From the NCBI RefSeq assembly GCF_029952525.1, contig NZ_JASAOF010000001.1:124001-188000 (forward strand): DNA of 64,000 nt. Reading direction: 5' to 3'. The first letter of the stretch is position 1. Each line of letters starts with the position of its first letter. The stretch comes from Saccharopolyspora ipomoeae (lineage in GTDB: Bacteria > Actinomycetota > Actinomycetes > Mycobacteriales > Pseudonocardiaceae). Below, one piece after another: positions 34,400 to 42,479 of this stretch. The position numbers and the translations under genes were made by a program. The notes under the pieces were generated by a model. The model made no database searches and was not told where the DNA came from. It saw only the letters and a list, made by a program, of their open reading frames with translations.

Positions 34400-34768
34400 A
34401 TGACCGCTGCTGCCCCGCTGCGGGTGCTGTTCTGCATCGGCATCAACCAGAACTTCTTCGACCTGCCCCGCGACGGCGTCACCGCCGGCGACGTGTGGAC
34501 GGCGTTCGTCGCGATGATGGACGGCATCAAGGCGCTGCCCGGGGTGGACTTCATCGGCGACATCGACGACGACAGCCACCTGGTCGGCCCGTCGGACACG
34601 TGGCCGTGGACCTGCTACCTGCTGGCCGACGTCGACTCCCAGGAGACGGTCAAGGCCGTCTGCGACCTGTTCCGAACCGTCCACATCGGACGATCGGAGT
34701 GGAAGTTGTGGAAGTACGCCAAGATCGAAGCCCGGATCGGCCGGGCGCTCACGCCGCGCGAGTACTGA
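34400..34768 (+). CDS. small conserved protein, candidate IacB
   Basis: 122 residues, soluble, with a ferredoxin-like alpha/beta-barrel (EthD-type) appearance: RVLFCIGINQNFFDL, VDFIGDIDDDSHLVGPS, WPWTCYLLADVDSQETVKAVCDLFRTV and KLWKYAKIEARIGRAL. The GINQNFF...WPWT.Y.LAD...RT pattern and the position between IacA- and IacC-like genes match IacB as I recall it. It is essential for some iac strains but its reaction is unsettled. Nine bases separate it from the next gene. Confidence 0.65.
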   Translation: MTAAAPLRVLFCIGINQNFFDLPRDGVTAGDVWTAFVAMMDGIKALPGVDFIGDIDDDSHLVGPSDTWPWTCYLLADVDSQETVKAVCDLFRTVHIGRSEWKLWKYAKIEARIGRALTPREY

Positions 34769-34777
34769 GGTGACCCG

Positions 34778-36064
34778 ATGACCGCGAGCAACGCGCACGA
34801 CCTGGCGCCGTCCGACCTCGTCGCGCCCGACCGGGTCGCCGGGCGGATCTACACCGACCCGGCGATCTTCGAGCTGGAGATGTCGCGGATCTTCGAACGC
34901 AGCTGGGTGTGGGTCGCCCACGACAGCGAGCTGCCCGAGCCGGGCACCTTCAAGTCCACCCACGTCGGCAGGCAGCCGGTGATCGTCACCCGCGACCGCC
35001 GCGGCGAGGTCCGCACGGTGCTCAACCGCTGCCGCCACCGGGGCGCCAGCGTGTGCGAGCGGAAGTCCGGGCGCGCCAACGGTTTCACCTGCCCGTACCA
35101 CGCGTGGTCCTACGGCCTGGACGGGTCGCTGCGCGGTGTCCCCTACCCGGACGGCTACACCGGGGTGCTGGACCGCAGCGGGATGGGGCTCCAGCGGCTG
35201 CGCACCGAGTCCTACGGCGGGATGATCTTCGCGACGTTCGCCGAGGACGCCGGACCGCTGGCCGAGTTCCTGGGCGACGCGCGGGGCTGGATCGACCGGT
35301 TCATGCGGCAGGGCGGCGGGTATCCGGTGAAAGTGCTGGGCACGCACCGGTTCCGGTTCAGCGGGAACTGGAAGATCCAGCTGGAGAACACCACCGACGG
35401 CTACCACTTCCCCATCGTGCACCGGTCCTGGATGGCGTCGGTGGACGCCGAGACGGCGAACATGATGAGCTTCATGACCGACCCGCGGGCCATCACGCAC
35501 GCCCTCGGCAACGGGCACTCGGTGATGCAGATGGTGCCCGAGCACTCCGACCTCGACGCCGACGACGGCACGGAGAAGCTGCAGGACCGCTTCGCGGGTC
35601 TCATCGGGCGGCTGGAGTCGGAGGGCGTCGAGGCGGCCGAGATCCGGCGGCTGGTGCGCGCGATGCACGGCACCGGGTTCAACCTCAACCTTTTCCCGAA
35701 CGTGTCGTGCTCGATCTCGTTCTTCCGGGTGCTGAGGCCGATCGGCGTCGGCGAGACGGAGATCGAGCACATCGCGATCGGCCCGGACGGGCCGCCGGAG
35801 ATCACCGGCCCGGTCAACCGCGAGCGGCTGCGCGCCCACGAGCACTTCCAGGGACCGTTCGGGTTCGGCACGCCCGACGACGCCGAGGGCTGGGACCGGG
35901 TGCAGCGGGGCGCGGCGGGCGCCCCGGAGATGCCGATCATGGTCAACCGGGGTCTGGGCCGCGAGGAGCCGTCGCCGGAGGGCTGGCCGACCTCGCACGT
36001 CACCGACGAGACCGGCATGCGCGCTGCCTACGCGCAGTGGAAGGCGATGATGGCCGATGACTGA
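34778..36064 (+). CDS. aromatic-ring-hydroxylating dioxygenase alpha subunit, Rieske type (candidate IacC)
   Basis: 428 residues. Rieske [2Fe-2S] ligands CRHRG (C85, H87) and CPYHAWSYG (C105, H108), then the mononuclear iron site in ENTTDGYHFPIVH (D207 bridging, H210 and H215 as ligands). Length and motifs are those of a full alpha subunit. With the beta subunit overlapping downstream, it would form the terminal oxygenase acting on an aromatic ring. In iac pathways IacCD converts an oxindole intermediate toward catechol. No ferredoxin or reductase gene is in the cluster. Confidence 0.88.
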   Translation: MTASNAHDLAPSDLVAPDRVAGRIYTDPAIFELEMSRIFERSWVWVAHDSELPEPGTFKSTHVGRQPVIVTRDRRGEVRTVLNRCRHRGASVCERKSGRANGFTCPYHAWSYGLDGSLRGVPYPDGYTGVLDRSGMGLQRLRTESYGGMIFATFAEDAGPLAEFLGDARGWIDRFMRQGGGYPVKVLGTHRFRFSGNWKIQLENTTDGYHFPIVHRSWMASVDAETANMMSFMTDPRAITHALGNGHSVMQMVPEHSDLDADDGTEKLQDRFAGLIGRLESEGVEAAEIRRLVRAMHGTGFNLNLFPNVSCSISFFRVLRPIGVGETEIEHIAIGPDGPPEITGPVNRERLRAHEHFQGPFGFGTPDDAEGWDRVQRGAAGAPEMPIMVNRGLGREEPSPEGWPTSHVTDETGMRAAYAQWKAMMADD

Positions 36065-36548
36065 GGTGCGGAACCCGGTGGACGCGCGGGTGACCCGCGC
36101 GATCGCGCTGGTGTGGCGGGAGGCCGAGCTGCTCGACCGCAAGGACTACGCGGCCTGGCAGGAGCTCTACGCCGACGACGGGATCTACGTCGTCCCGATC
36201 GACCGCGACGCCGAGGAGTTCGACGACGTGCTCAACATGGTCTACGACGACCGGCGGATGCGCCGGCTGCGGGTGAACCGGATGACCGAGGGCTACGCGA
36301 TCGCCGCCGTGGATTCGGCGGTCACGGTCCGCACGGTCTCCCGCTTCACCACCACCAGGGTCTCCGACGCCGAGGTGTCGCTGCGCGCCGCGCAGGTGCT
36401 GGTGGCCTACAAGCGCGGCACCCACGACCTGTGGGCGGCGGACGTGGACTACACGATCCGGCTGGGAACCGAGGACACGTTGGCCCGCAAGGTGGTTCGT
36501 CTGGTCAACAGCGACGATGCCGTTCCGGCAGCGGGATTCCTGCTGTGA
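36057..36548 (+). CDS. aromatic-ring-hydroxylating dioxygenase beta subunit (candidate IacD)
   Basis: 163 residues with the SnoaL/NTF2-like fold of ring-hydroxylating beta subunits: VWREAELLDRKDYAAWQELYADDGIYVVP and YDDRRMRRLRVNRMTEGYA, the conserved DDR-R-R--R block. It overlaps the alpha-subunit gene by eight bases and the dehydrogenase gene by four. Structural partner of the Rieske alpha subunit. Confidence 0.87.
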   Translation: MTEVRNPVDARVTRAIALVWREAELLDRKDYAAWQELYADDGIYVVPIDRDAEEFDDVLNMVYDDRRMRRLRVNRMTEGYAIAAVDSAVTVRTVSRFTTTRVSDAEVSLRAAQVLVAYKRGTHDLWAADVDYTIRLGTEDTLARKVVRLVNSDDAVPAAGFLL

Positions 36549-37273
36549 CGGCCGTGGTCACCGGCGGCGCGAGCGGGCTGGGCGCGGTGATCGCCCGGCG
36601 CTTGCACGCGGACGGGCACGCGGTGGCGATCGCCGACGTCGACGGCGAGGGCGCCCGGGACCTGGCCGCCGCGCTGGACCCCGCGACCGCGCGCGGGCAC
36701 ACCGCCGACGTCACCGACCGGGCGGCGCTGGTCGGCCTCCTGGAGTCGGTGCGCGCCGAGTTCGGGCCGGTCCAGGTGCTGGTGAACAACGCGGCGCGCA
36801 CGCGGGCCACGCCGCTGCTCGAGATCGGCCCGGAGGAGCTGGAGGAGGTCATGGCGGTCAACTTCACCGGCACCTTCCACGCCTGCCAGATCTTCGGCCA
36901 GCACATGGCCGAGCAGGGATACGGCCGGATCGTGAACATGGCATCGCTGGCCGGGCAGAACGGCGGGACGGCCACCGGGGGCCACTACGCGTCGTCGAAG
37001 GGCGCGATCATGTCGGCCACGAAGGTCTTCGCCCGCGAGCTCGCCGCCCGGGGCGTGACGGTCAACGCCGTCTCCCCCGGCCCGCAGGACTCGCCGACGG
37101 TCCGCGCCATCGTCGGCGAGCGGAACCTGGAGGCGTTCCAGCGCGCGATCCCGGTCGGCAGGCTCGGCGACCCCGCCTTCGTCGCCGACGCGGTCGCCCT
37201 GCTGGCCTCCCCGGCGGCCCACTCGGTCACCGGCGCGTGCTGGGACATCAACGGAGGCCTGCACATGCGGTGA
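36545..37273 (+). CDS. short-chain dehydrogenase/reductase (candidate IacE)
   Basis: 242 residues from a GTG at 36545 that overlaps the beta-subunit stop. Classical SDR: cofactor loop TGGASGLG (6-13), NNAA (81-84), catalytic S134, Y148 and K152 (YASSK), then SPGPQDSPTVR. Last gene of the iacA-B-C-D-E-like operon; IacE is an SDR whose step is not firmly assigned. It probably oxidises or reduces a ring-hydroxylated intermediate. Confidence 0.85.
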   Translation: MTAVVTGGASGLGAVIARRLHADGHAVAIADVDGEGARDLAAALDPATARGHTADVTDRAALVGLLESVRAEFGPVQVLVNNAARTRATPLLEIGPEELEEVMAVNFTGTFHACQIFGQHMAEQGYGRIVNMASLAGQNGGTATGGHYASSKGAIMSATKVFARELAARGVTVNAVSPGPQDSPTVRAIVGERNLEAFQRAIPVGRLGDPAFVADAVALLASPAAHSVTGACWDINGGLHMR

Positions 37274-37334
37274 TCCTTGTAGGGGTCGGCCGGTGTCGCT
37301 TAGGGTGCGGCGAAGTCGACGCGAGGGGTACGCC

Positions 37335-37802
37335 GTGGCCGAAGTGGATCGGGACATGCGCGCGGAGGTCGTCATCGAGGCTCCGCCGGAGCGCGTGTGG
37401 GAGCTGCTGACGCGCACCGGCACCCACGCCGAGGCGAGCCCGGAGCTGGTGGCGATGCTGCCGCTCAAGCCGGGCGGGTTCCGCGCGGGGCAGTGGTTCC
37501 TGGGCGTCAACCGGCGCAAGGCCGCGGTCTGGCCCACGCGCAACGTCGTGACGATCTTCGAACCGCACCGGCGGTTGGCGTGGGTGACCACCACCAGCGG
37601 CGCCCGCTGGCTCTTCGAGCTCGAAGCGACCGGCTCCGGCACCCGGCTGGTCCAGCGCCGCGAGCTCGTCCGAGCGCTCCCGAAGATCAGCACGCTCTTC
37701 GCCAACCTCGCACTGGGCGGCGAGAACGGCCACGCCGACGAGCTGGAGACCGGCATGGCCGCCACCCTCCAGCACATCAAGCGGGCCGCCGAGACCGGCT
37801 GA
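37335..37802 (+). CDS. SRPBCC (START-like) family protein
   Basis: 155 residues from a GTG at 37335 with gaggggt six bases upstream. Polyketide-cyclase/SRPBCC pattern: MRAEVVIEAPPERVWELLTRTG, a glycine-rich central strand region, RLAWVTTTSGARWLFELEATGSGTRLVQRREL and a long C-terminal helix (LETGMAATLQHIKRAAE). Such proteins bind small hydrophobic ligands. It lies 61 bases after the SDR gene and could be a loose part of that transcript. Confidence 0.75.
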   Translation: MAEVDRDMRAEVVIEAPPERVWELLTRTGTHAEASPELVAMLPLKPGGFRAGQWFLGVNRRKAAVWPTRNVVTIFEPHRRLAWVTTTSGARWLFELEATGSGTRLVQRRELVRALPKISTLFANLALGGENGHADELETGMAATLQHIKRAAETG

Positions 37803-37884
37803 TCACTCCTCGCACGACGATCATGACACCCGTCGGGAACCGCTGCATTCGCGCCGCGAAGAACGGCGTTTCGGCACCGGGTGG

Positions 37885-38592
37885 TCAGCGGGTGACGGCG
37901 ACGTAGACGGTGTTGGCGGAGGTGCCGCGCGTGTAGTGGTTGTCGAAGGTGACCACGTGGGCGGTGACGTCGTCGAAGACCTCGTCGAGGACGGCGACGA
38001 AGCCGTCTTCCGGCGGGTCGTCGGACCAGAGGGCGAAGACCCCGCCTGGCCGCAGGTGCGCGGCCATCCGCCGGAGGCCGTCGGGGGTGTAGAAGTCGGC
38101 GTGACCGCCGTCGAGGACGTTCTGCGGGGAGTGGTCGATGTCGAGGAGGATCGCGTCGAACGCGCGTCCCCCGTCGAAACCCTCGGCGGAGGCCGCTAGC
38201 GCGAAGAAGTCGCCGTGCAGGAACCGGTTCCGCGCGTCCCCGGTGAGTTCCGGGGCCAGCGGGAGCAGGCCGCGCTCGTGCCACTCGATCACCTCGCCGA
38301 GCCCCTCGACCACCAGCAGCGACCGGACGCGCTGATCCTCCAGCGCCGCCCGCGCGGTGCAGCCGAGCCCGAGACCGCCGACCACGACGTCGAGCTCCGA
38401 ACCCGGCACCGCGGCCAGCCCGAGCCGGGCGAGCTCCTCCTCGGCGACGGTGAACAGGCTCGACATCAGGTACTCGTCGTCGAGCTTCACCTCGAACACG
38501 TCCACGTCGAGCGCGGGATCCCGCCGACGCCGCAGGCTGATCGCCCCGATCGGCGTCTCCTGCCAATCCAACTCCTCGAACCGCGCACCCAC
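37885..38592 (-). CDS. spermidine synthase-like methyltransferase-fold protein
   Basis: 235 residues from a GTG at 38592. Rossmann-like fold with glycine-rich VVGGLGLGCTARAALED, LVVEGLGEVIEWHERGLL, and DAILLDIDHSPQNVLDGGHADFYTPDGLRRMAAHLRPGGVFALWSDDPP. It belongs to the spermidine-synthase-related group without a recognisable polyamine-binding loop, often annotated spermidine synthase. It lies 56 bases below the STAND gene on the same strand and could be its last co-transcribed gene. Confidence 0.7.
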   Translation of the reverse strand: MGARFEELDWQETPIGAISLRRRRDPALDVDVFEVKLDDEYLMSSLFTVAEEELARLGLAAVPGSELDVVVGGLGLGCTARAALEDQRVRSLLVVEGLGEVIEWHERGLLPLAPELTGDARNRFLHGDFFALAASAEGFDGGRAFDAILLDIDHSPQNVLDGGHADFYTPDGLRRMAAHLRPGGVFALWSDDPPEDGFVAVLDEVFDDVTAHVVTFDNHYTRGTSANTVYVAVTR

Positions 38593-38648
38593 GAAGTACC
38601 CACCTCTCCCGAAAACCCCGACCCTACCCGCTACCAGCGAGAACGGGG

Positions 38649-41015
38649 TCAGGAGATCGCGGCTCGCAGCCGGGCGAGCATCCGCCTCGCCGGAGGGTCG
38701 GTGAAGCTTCCCAGCAGGCCGACGGCCTCGCTCCGGTGGGTGCGCGCTTCGGCGAGCGCGCCGGTGGCGCTGAGCGCGTCGCCGAGGTGATCGAGCACGA
38801 GCGCGGTGCGCCACTCGTCCCCGAGCTCCCGGAACGCGGTCAGCGCCAGCTTGTAGAAGCTCATCGCCTCCTCCGAGCGCTCCAGCAACGCGTAGACCTC
38901 GCCGGTCGCGTCCAGCGCCTCCGCTTCCCGGGCGCGGTCGCCGAGGCGCCGCTGCTTCGACGCCGCCCGCTGGTAGGACTCCAGCGCCTCCGACAGCGAC
39001 CCGAGTCCGACCTGCGCCCTGCCCAGCTCCAGCAGCCAGAACGCCTCCCACGCCTGGTTCTCGCAGCGGTGGGCGATCGCCACCGCCGCCTCGGCGTGCT
39101 CGCGGGCCGCACCCGGTCTGCCCGCGCCGCGGTGCGCGCAGCTCAACCCGCGCAACGCGTCGCCCTCACCGCCGTGATCGCCTCGGCGCCGGTAGATCTC
39201 CAGGGCTTCCCGGAGGAGCTCACCGGCCTCCTCGAAGTTCTCCAGTCCGAGGTGGACGTTGCCGATGTTGTTGGTGGAGATGGCGATCCAGTGCTCGTCG
39301 TCGAGTTCCCGCGCGATCTCCCGCGCCCGCTCGAACCCGGTCGCCGCGCGGTCGAGATCCCGCCCCCGGAAGTGGGCCATCGCGATGGCGTTGGTGGAGT
39401 TGAGCTCGCCGCGCCGGTCCCCCAGCTCGCGCCGGATCTCCAGGGCGGCGGTCTGGTAGCGGATGCCCTCGGCGAACTGCGCGGACTGGGTGTGGGCCTT
39501 GCCCAGGCTCTCCAGCATCCCGGCCTCGGCGTGGCGGTCCTGCAGCTGGCGGGCGGCACCGAGCCCGATCCGGCTGGTCTCGAACCAGTCGTCGAACCGG
39601 TTGCGCAGCGCGAACACCGCGCGGAGCAGTTCCGCGAGCCGCCACGCGAGCTCGGGCATCGCGGCCTCGTCGGCCACCCGCGTCGCGTCGACCAGGTTGT
39701 CGCGCTCGCGTTCGAACCAGTCGATCGCCTCGGCGTGCGTGTCGAACACCGGCAGTTCCGACTCGCCCTCGTCGGGCAGCTCCGGCCGCCGGAACACCGG
39801 TGCCACCACCGCCACCGCCCGGTCGGCGGCCCGCAGGTACCAGACGAGGGTTCGGCGCAGCGCTGCCCGCGCCGTCTCGGCGGTCTCCTCGGCCCGCGCC
39901 TGGTCGGTGGCGTAGGCGCGCAGCAGGTCGTGGAAGCGGTACCGGTCGGGGTCCGGGTGTTCGAGCAGGTGCGCGCCGACCAGGTCGTCCAGCAGCCTTC
40001 GCGTCCGGTTCAACGGCAGGTCCGCCAGCGCCGCCGCCGCGCCCGCCCCGAAGACCCGTCCCGGGTGCAGGCCCAGCAGCCGGAAGAGCCTGCCGGTCTC
40101 GGGCGACAGGGCGCGGTAGGACCAGGCGAACACGGTGCGCACGGCATCGGACTCGTCGTCGTCACCAGCGGTCAAGGCGTCCCAGAGGGCCGATTCGTCG
40201 CGCAGCTCGGCGATGAGGTCGCGCAGCGGCATCGACGGTCTGCTGACCGCGCGTTCGGCGGCGATGCGCAGCGCCAGCGGCAACCGCGCGCACAGCCGGG
40301 CCAGCTCCACGAGCTCGCCCGAGTCGTCCTGCAGCCGATGGCCGTCGGCCAGCACCCGAAGCAAATCCACGGCCTCATCTTGGGGCAACACGTCGAGCGC
40401 CACACGGTAGGCCCCGTCCCGGGCGACCAGACCGGACAGCCTGCTCCGGCTCGTGACCAGCACCAAGCAGGCTCCGGTGCCCGGCAGCAGCGGCCTGACC
40501 TGGCTCACGGTCGCCGCGTTGTCCAGCACGATCAGCATCCGGCGCCCGGCCAGCAACGAGCGGTAGAGCGCCGACCGGGACTCCACGTCGGAGGGGATGC
40601 TCTCGGGCGCCGCGCCCAGCGTCCGCAGGAATCGGCCCAGCACCTCGGACGGGGTGACCGGCGGCCCCGGGTCGTACCCGTGCAGGTTGACGTAGAGCTG
40701 CCCGTCCGGGAAGCGGTGGGCAACCCGGTGCGCCCAGTGCACGGCCAGCGAGGTCTTGCCGACGCCGGCGGTGCCGACCAGAACGCACGGCGCGTGGCTG
40801 CCGGACGCGTTCTCGATGATGACGTCGAGCCGCCGGAGCTCGTCCCGCCGGTTGACGAAACCGCGCGCGTCGGCGGGCAATTGGCGGGGCACGCCCTCCT
40901 CGGCGGGACCCCAGCCGTGGAAGTGGATGCCGCCGCTGACGTTCCCTGCCTGCACGACCTCGTTGGCCGCTCCGGAGAGATCGTTGCGGGGGTTGTCGCC
41001 GTCCTGCTCGCGCAT
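38649..41015 (-). CDS. AfsR-like STAND NTPase with NB-ARC and TPR domains
   Basis: 788 residues from the ATG at 41015; longer openings upstream are not needed. An N-terminal short tag QAGNVSGGIHFHG (22-34), NB-ARC NTPase with Walker A GTAGVGKT (81-88), Walker B LIVLDNA (161-167), the SRS sensor and a winged-helix region to about 420 (FHDLLRAYA). About eight tetratricopeptide repeats follow (e.g. AGMLESLGKAHTQSAQFAEGIRYQ, ISTNNIGNVHLGLENFEEAGELL). It lacks the DNA-binding BTAD domain of AfsR/SARP regulators, so it looks like a sensor/scaffold STAND protein. Last of a three-gene set with 41041 and 41645. Confidence 0.85.
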   Translation of the reverse strand: MREQDGDNPRNDLSGAANEVVQAGNVSGGIHFHGWGPAEEGVPRQLPADARGFVNRRDELRRLDVIIENASGSHAPCVLVGTAGVGKTSLAVHWAHRVAHRFPDGQLYVNLHGYDPGPPVTPSEVLGRFLRTLGAAPESIPSDVESRSALYRSLLAGRRMLIVLDNAATVSQVRPLLPGTGACLVLVTSRSRLSGLVARDGAYRVALDVLPQDEAVDLLRVLADGHRLQDDSGELVELARLCARLPLALRIAAERAVSRPSMPLRDLIAELRDESALWDALTAGDDDESDAVRTVFAWSYRALSPETGRLFRLLGLHPGRVFGAGAAAALADLPLNRTRRLLDDLVGAHLLEHPDPDRYRFHDLLRAYATDQARAEETAETARAALRRTLVWYLRAADRAVAVVAPVFRRPELPDEGESELPVFDTHAEAIDWFERERDNLVDATRVADEAAMPELAWRLAELLRAVFALRNRFDDWFETSRIGLGAARQLQDRHAEAGMLESLGKAHTQSAQFAEGIRYQTAALEIRRELGDRRGELNSTNAIAMAHFRGRDLDRAATGFERAREIARELDDEHWIAISTNNIGNVHLGLENFEEAGELLREALEIYRRRGDHGGEGDALRGLSCAHRGAGRPGAAREHAEAAVAIAHRCENQAWEAFWLLELGRAQVGLGSLSEALESYQRAASKQRRLGDRAREAEALDATGEVYALLERSEEAMSFYKLALTAFRELGDEWRTALVLDHLGDALSATGALAEARTHRSEAVGLLGSFTDPPARRMLARLRAAIS

Positions 41016-41040
41016 CGCCCACCCCGAGACGTTCAGCCGG

Positions 41041-41652
41041 TCATCCGGTTCCCGGCGGCCTGATCCCGGCGACCTCCCGGTCGAAGAACTCCGAGAGCGC
41101 TTCACCCCGGTCGTAGGTGGATCGGATGAAGCGAATCGCCTTCTTCGCCTCCGCGGCGTCCACGGACCTGATCGCCCCCACCGCGATGCCCTCGTCGTCG
41201 TAGACGACCTCGTACACGGTGTCCGGGCCGATGACGAACAGCTCCGGGAGCGGGCCGTTCTCCTCCAGGGCGGTGAGCCGGTCGGCGTCGATCACCCGGA
41301 TCCAGTCGCCGAACTCCTCGCGGAGGCGCAGCGAGTTCAACTCCCAGATCAGGTAGGGGCTGAGCGGGCGTTCGACGACGCGGAGCCTGCGAACCTCGAA
41401 GCCGTGCTCGGCGATCCGCCGGTAGTACTCGCGCATCTCCGGCCGCCGCTCCTCGATGAGCCGCAGCGCGCGGTCCCAGTCGCCCTGGTCGAACGCGGTC
41501 CAGCTGGCGCTCTCCGGCTGCCGGAAGGTCTGCCTGCGTTCGAGCTTCCACCCACCGGTGTTGGCGGTGCTCCAGAACCTCTCGTTGAAATCCCGGATGT
41601 ACTCGTCGAGAGTGAGCTCCTCACCCGAGATCTGCGCGATCGCCTCACTCAT
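41041..41652 (-). CDS. DUF6879 family protein
   Basis: 203 residues. Central LRVVERPLSPYLIWELNSLRLREEFGDWIRVIDADRLT and the C-terminal ELFVIGPDTVYEVVYDDEGIAVGAIRSVD fit the actinomycete family now called DUF6879, usually found beside a small protein like the next one and XRE or NTPase genes. Function unknown. It overlaps the preceding 89-aa gene by eight bases and is 25 bases from the STAND gene. Confidence 0.65.
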   Translation of the reverse strand: MSEAIAQISGEELTLDEYIRDFNERFWSTANTGGWKLERRQTFRQPESASWTAFDQGDWDRALRLIEERRPEMREYYRRIAEHGFEVRRLRVVERPLSPYLIWELNSLRLREEFGDWIRVIDADRLTALEENGPLPELFVIGPDTVYEVVYDDEGIAVGAIRSVDAAEAKKAIRFIRSTYDRGEALSEFFDREVAGIRPPGTG

Positions 41653-41914
41653 CGGGAATATCCACCTTCGCGGATCGCATCATGCGTCCGGGAATGACGA
41701 CGAGCCGTTCGTCCTCGCCCACGTCGACGCCCTCGGGCAATCGCCCTTCGTAGGAATCGGTGAGATCCCGGCCGATCACCGCGACATCGCCGTTGTCGAG
41801 CTCCCAGACATCGGGGCACGTCGGATCGTTCTCCGTGGCGCCGAGTTCCAGCGCCGATTTGCCCAGCCGTCTCTTGAACGACGCCGCCGGGTCGGCTTCC
41901 CACAAGCGAGGCAT
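41645..41914 (-). CDS. small conserved actinomycete protein (89 aa)
   Basis: Starts at the ATG at 41914 behind ggagggggatccc; a longer form from 41947 is less likely. Pattern CPDVWELDNGDVAVIGRDLTD...LPEGVDVGEDERLVVIPGRMMRSAKVDIPDE is typical of small proteins that accompany DUF6879 in actinomycetes. First gene of the module; the minus-strand TAGTAT at 41963-41968 is a reasonable -10 box for it. Confidence 0.65.
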   Translation of the reverse strand: MPRLWEADPAASFKRRLGKSALELGATENDPTCPDVWELDNGDVAVIGRDLTDSYEGRLPEGVDVGEDERLVVIPGRMMRSAKVDIPDE

Positions 41915-42479
41915 GGGATCCCCCTCCGCGAACACCCGCTTCGGCACGAAGTTTTCGCGACCATACTAGTGGTCCGCGCGAACCGACGAGAGCATTCTCG
42001 CATGACGACCCCATCGTCGGTGCCCGCTTCGCAGTCGCAGTACGGCGGGTGAATCATCCGGGGCATACCGTTGCTCTGCATTACAACACTCCGCTGCCGC
42101 CATTCGGCATTCCGAGCTCAACTCATCCTTTCGGGCTAAGCACTCGTTCACTTCGGCGGACTTTTCCGAACCTCGGCCGAAAGCGGAATCGCGGCACGCC
42201 ACCTGCTCACCGGGAAAGCATCGACCACCGGTGAATTTCAGGAACATTTGGCGTGCGCGCGGGGCGCCCGACGTCGTTCTTCCGACGAGCGACGATCCGG
42301 ATGAAAGGGATTCCGGGAGAGGTTCCCGGATCGCGTGCAACGTTCGAACGCGGGGGCGGTTCGCTCCGCAACGAATGCGGCTTCTGAAGTACGCGCTCGG
42401 CTCGCTAACGTGTCGCGCCAGCGAAGTGCGGCAGAGCACATCCGGACGGGCGCCTAGGGCGTCCACAGTGGAGGATTTC
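41915..42479. other. 565-base divergent intergenic region with inverted repeats
   Basis: Lower in G+C than the neighbours. It holds a minus-strand -10-like TAGTAT (41963-41968), a hairpin CGAGA-gcat-TCTCG near 41988-42001, a perfect inverted repeat TCCGGGA-gaggt-TCCCGGA at 42312-42330, and a 10-bp palindrome CGTTCGAACG at 42341-42350. A 16-codon ORF at 42002-42052 lacks support. I see no convincing gene; the long untranslated space before the permease may be regulatory. Confidence 0.4.

Noticed and set aside
42002-42052. 16-codon ORF (MTTPSSVPASQSQYGG) as a peptide precursor
   Set aside because: No good ribosome site at proper spacing and no modifying enzyme gene nearby.
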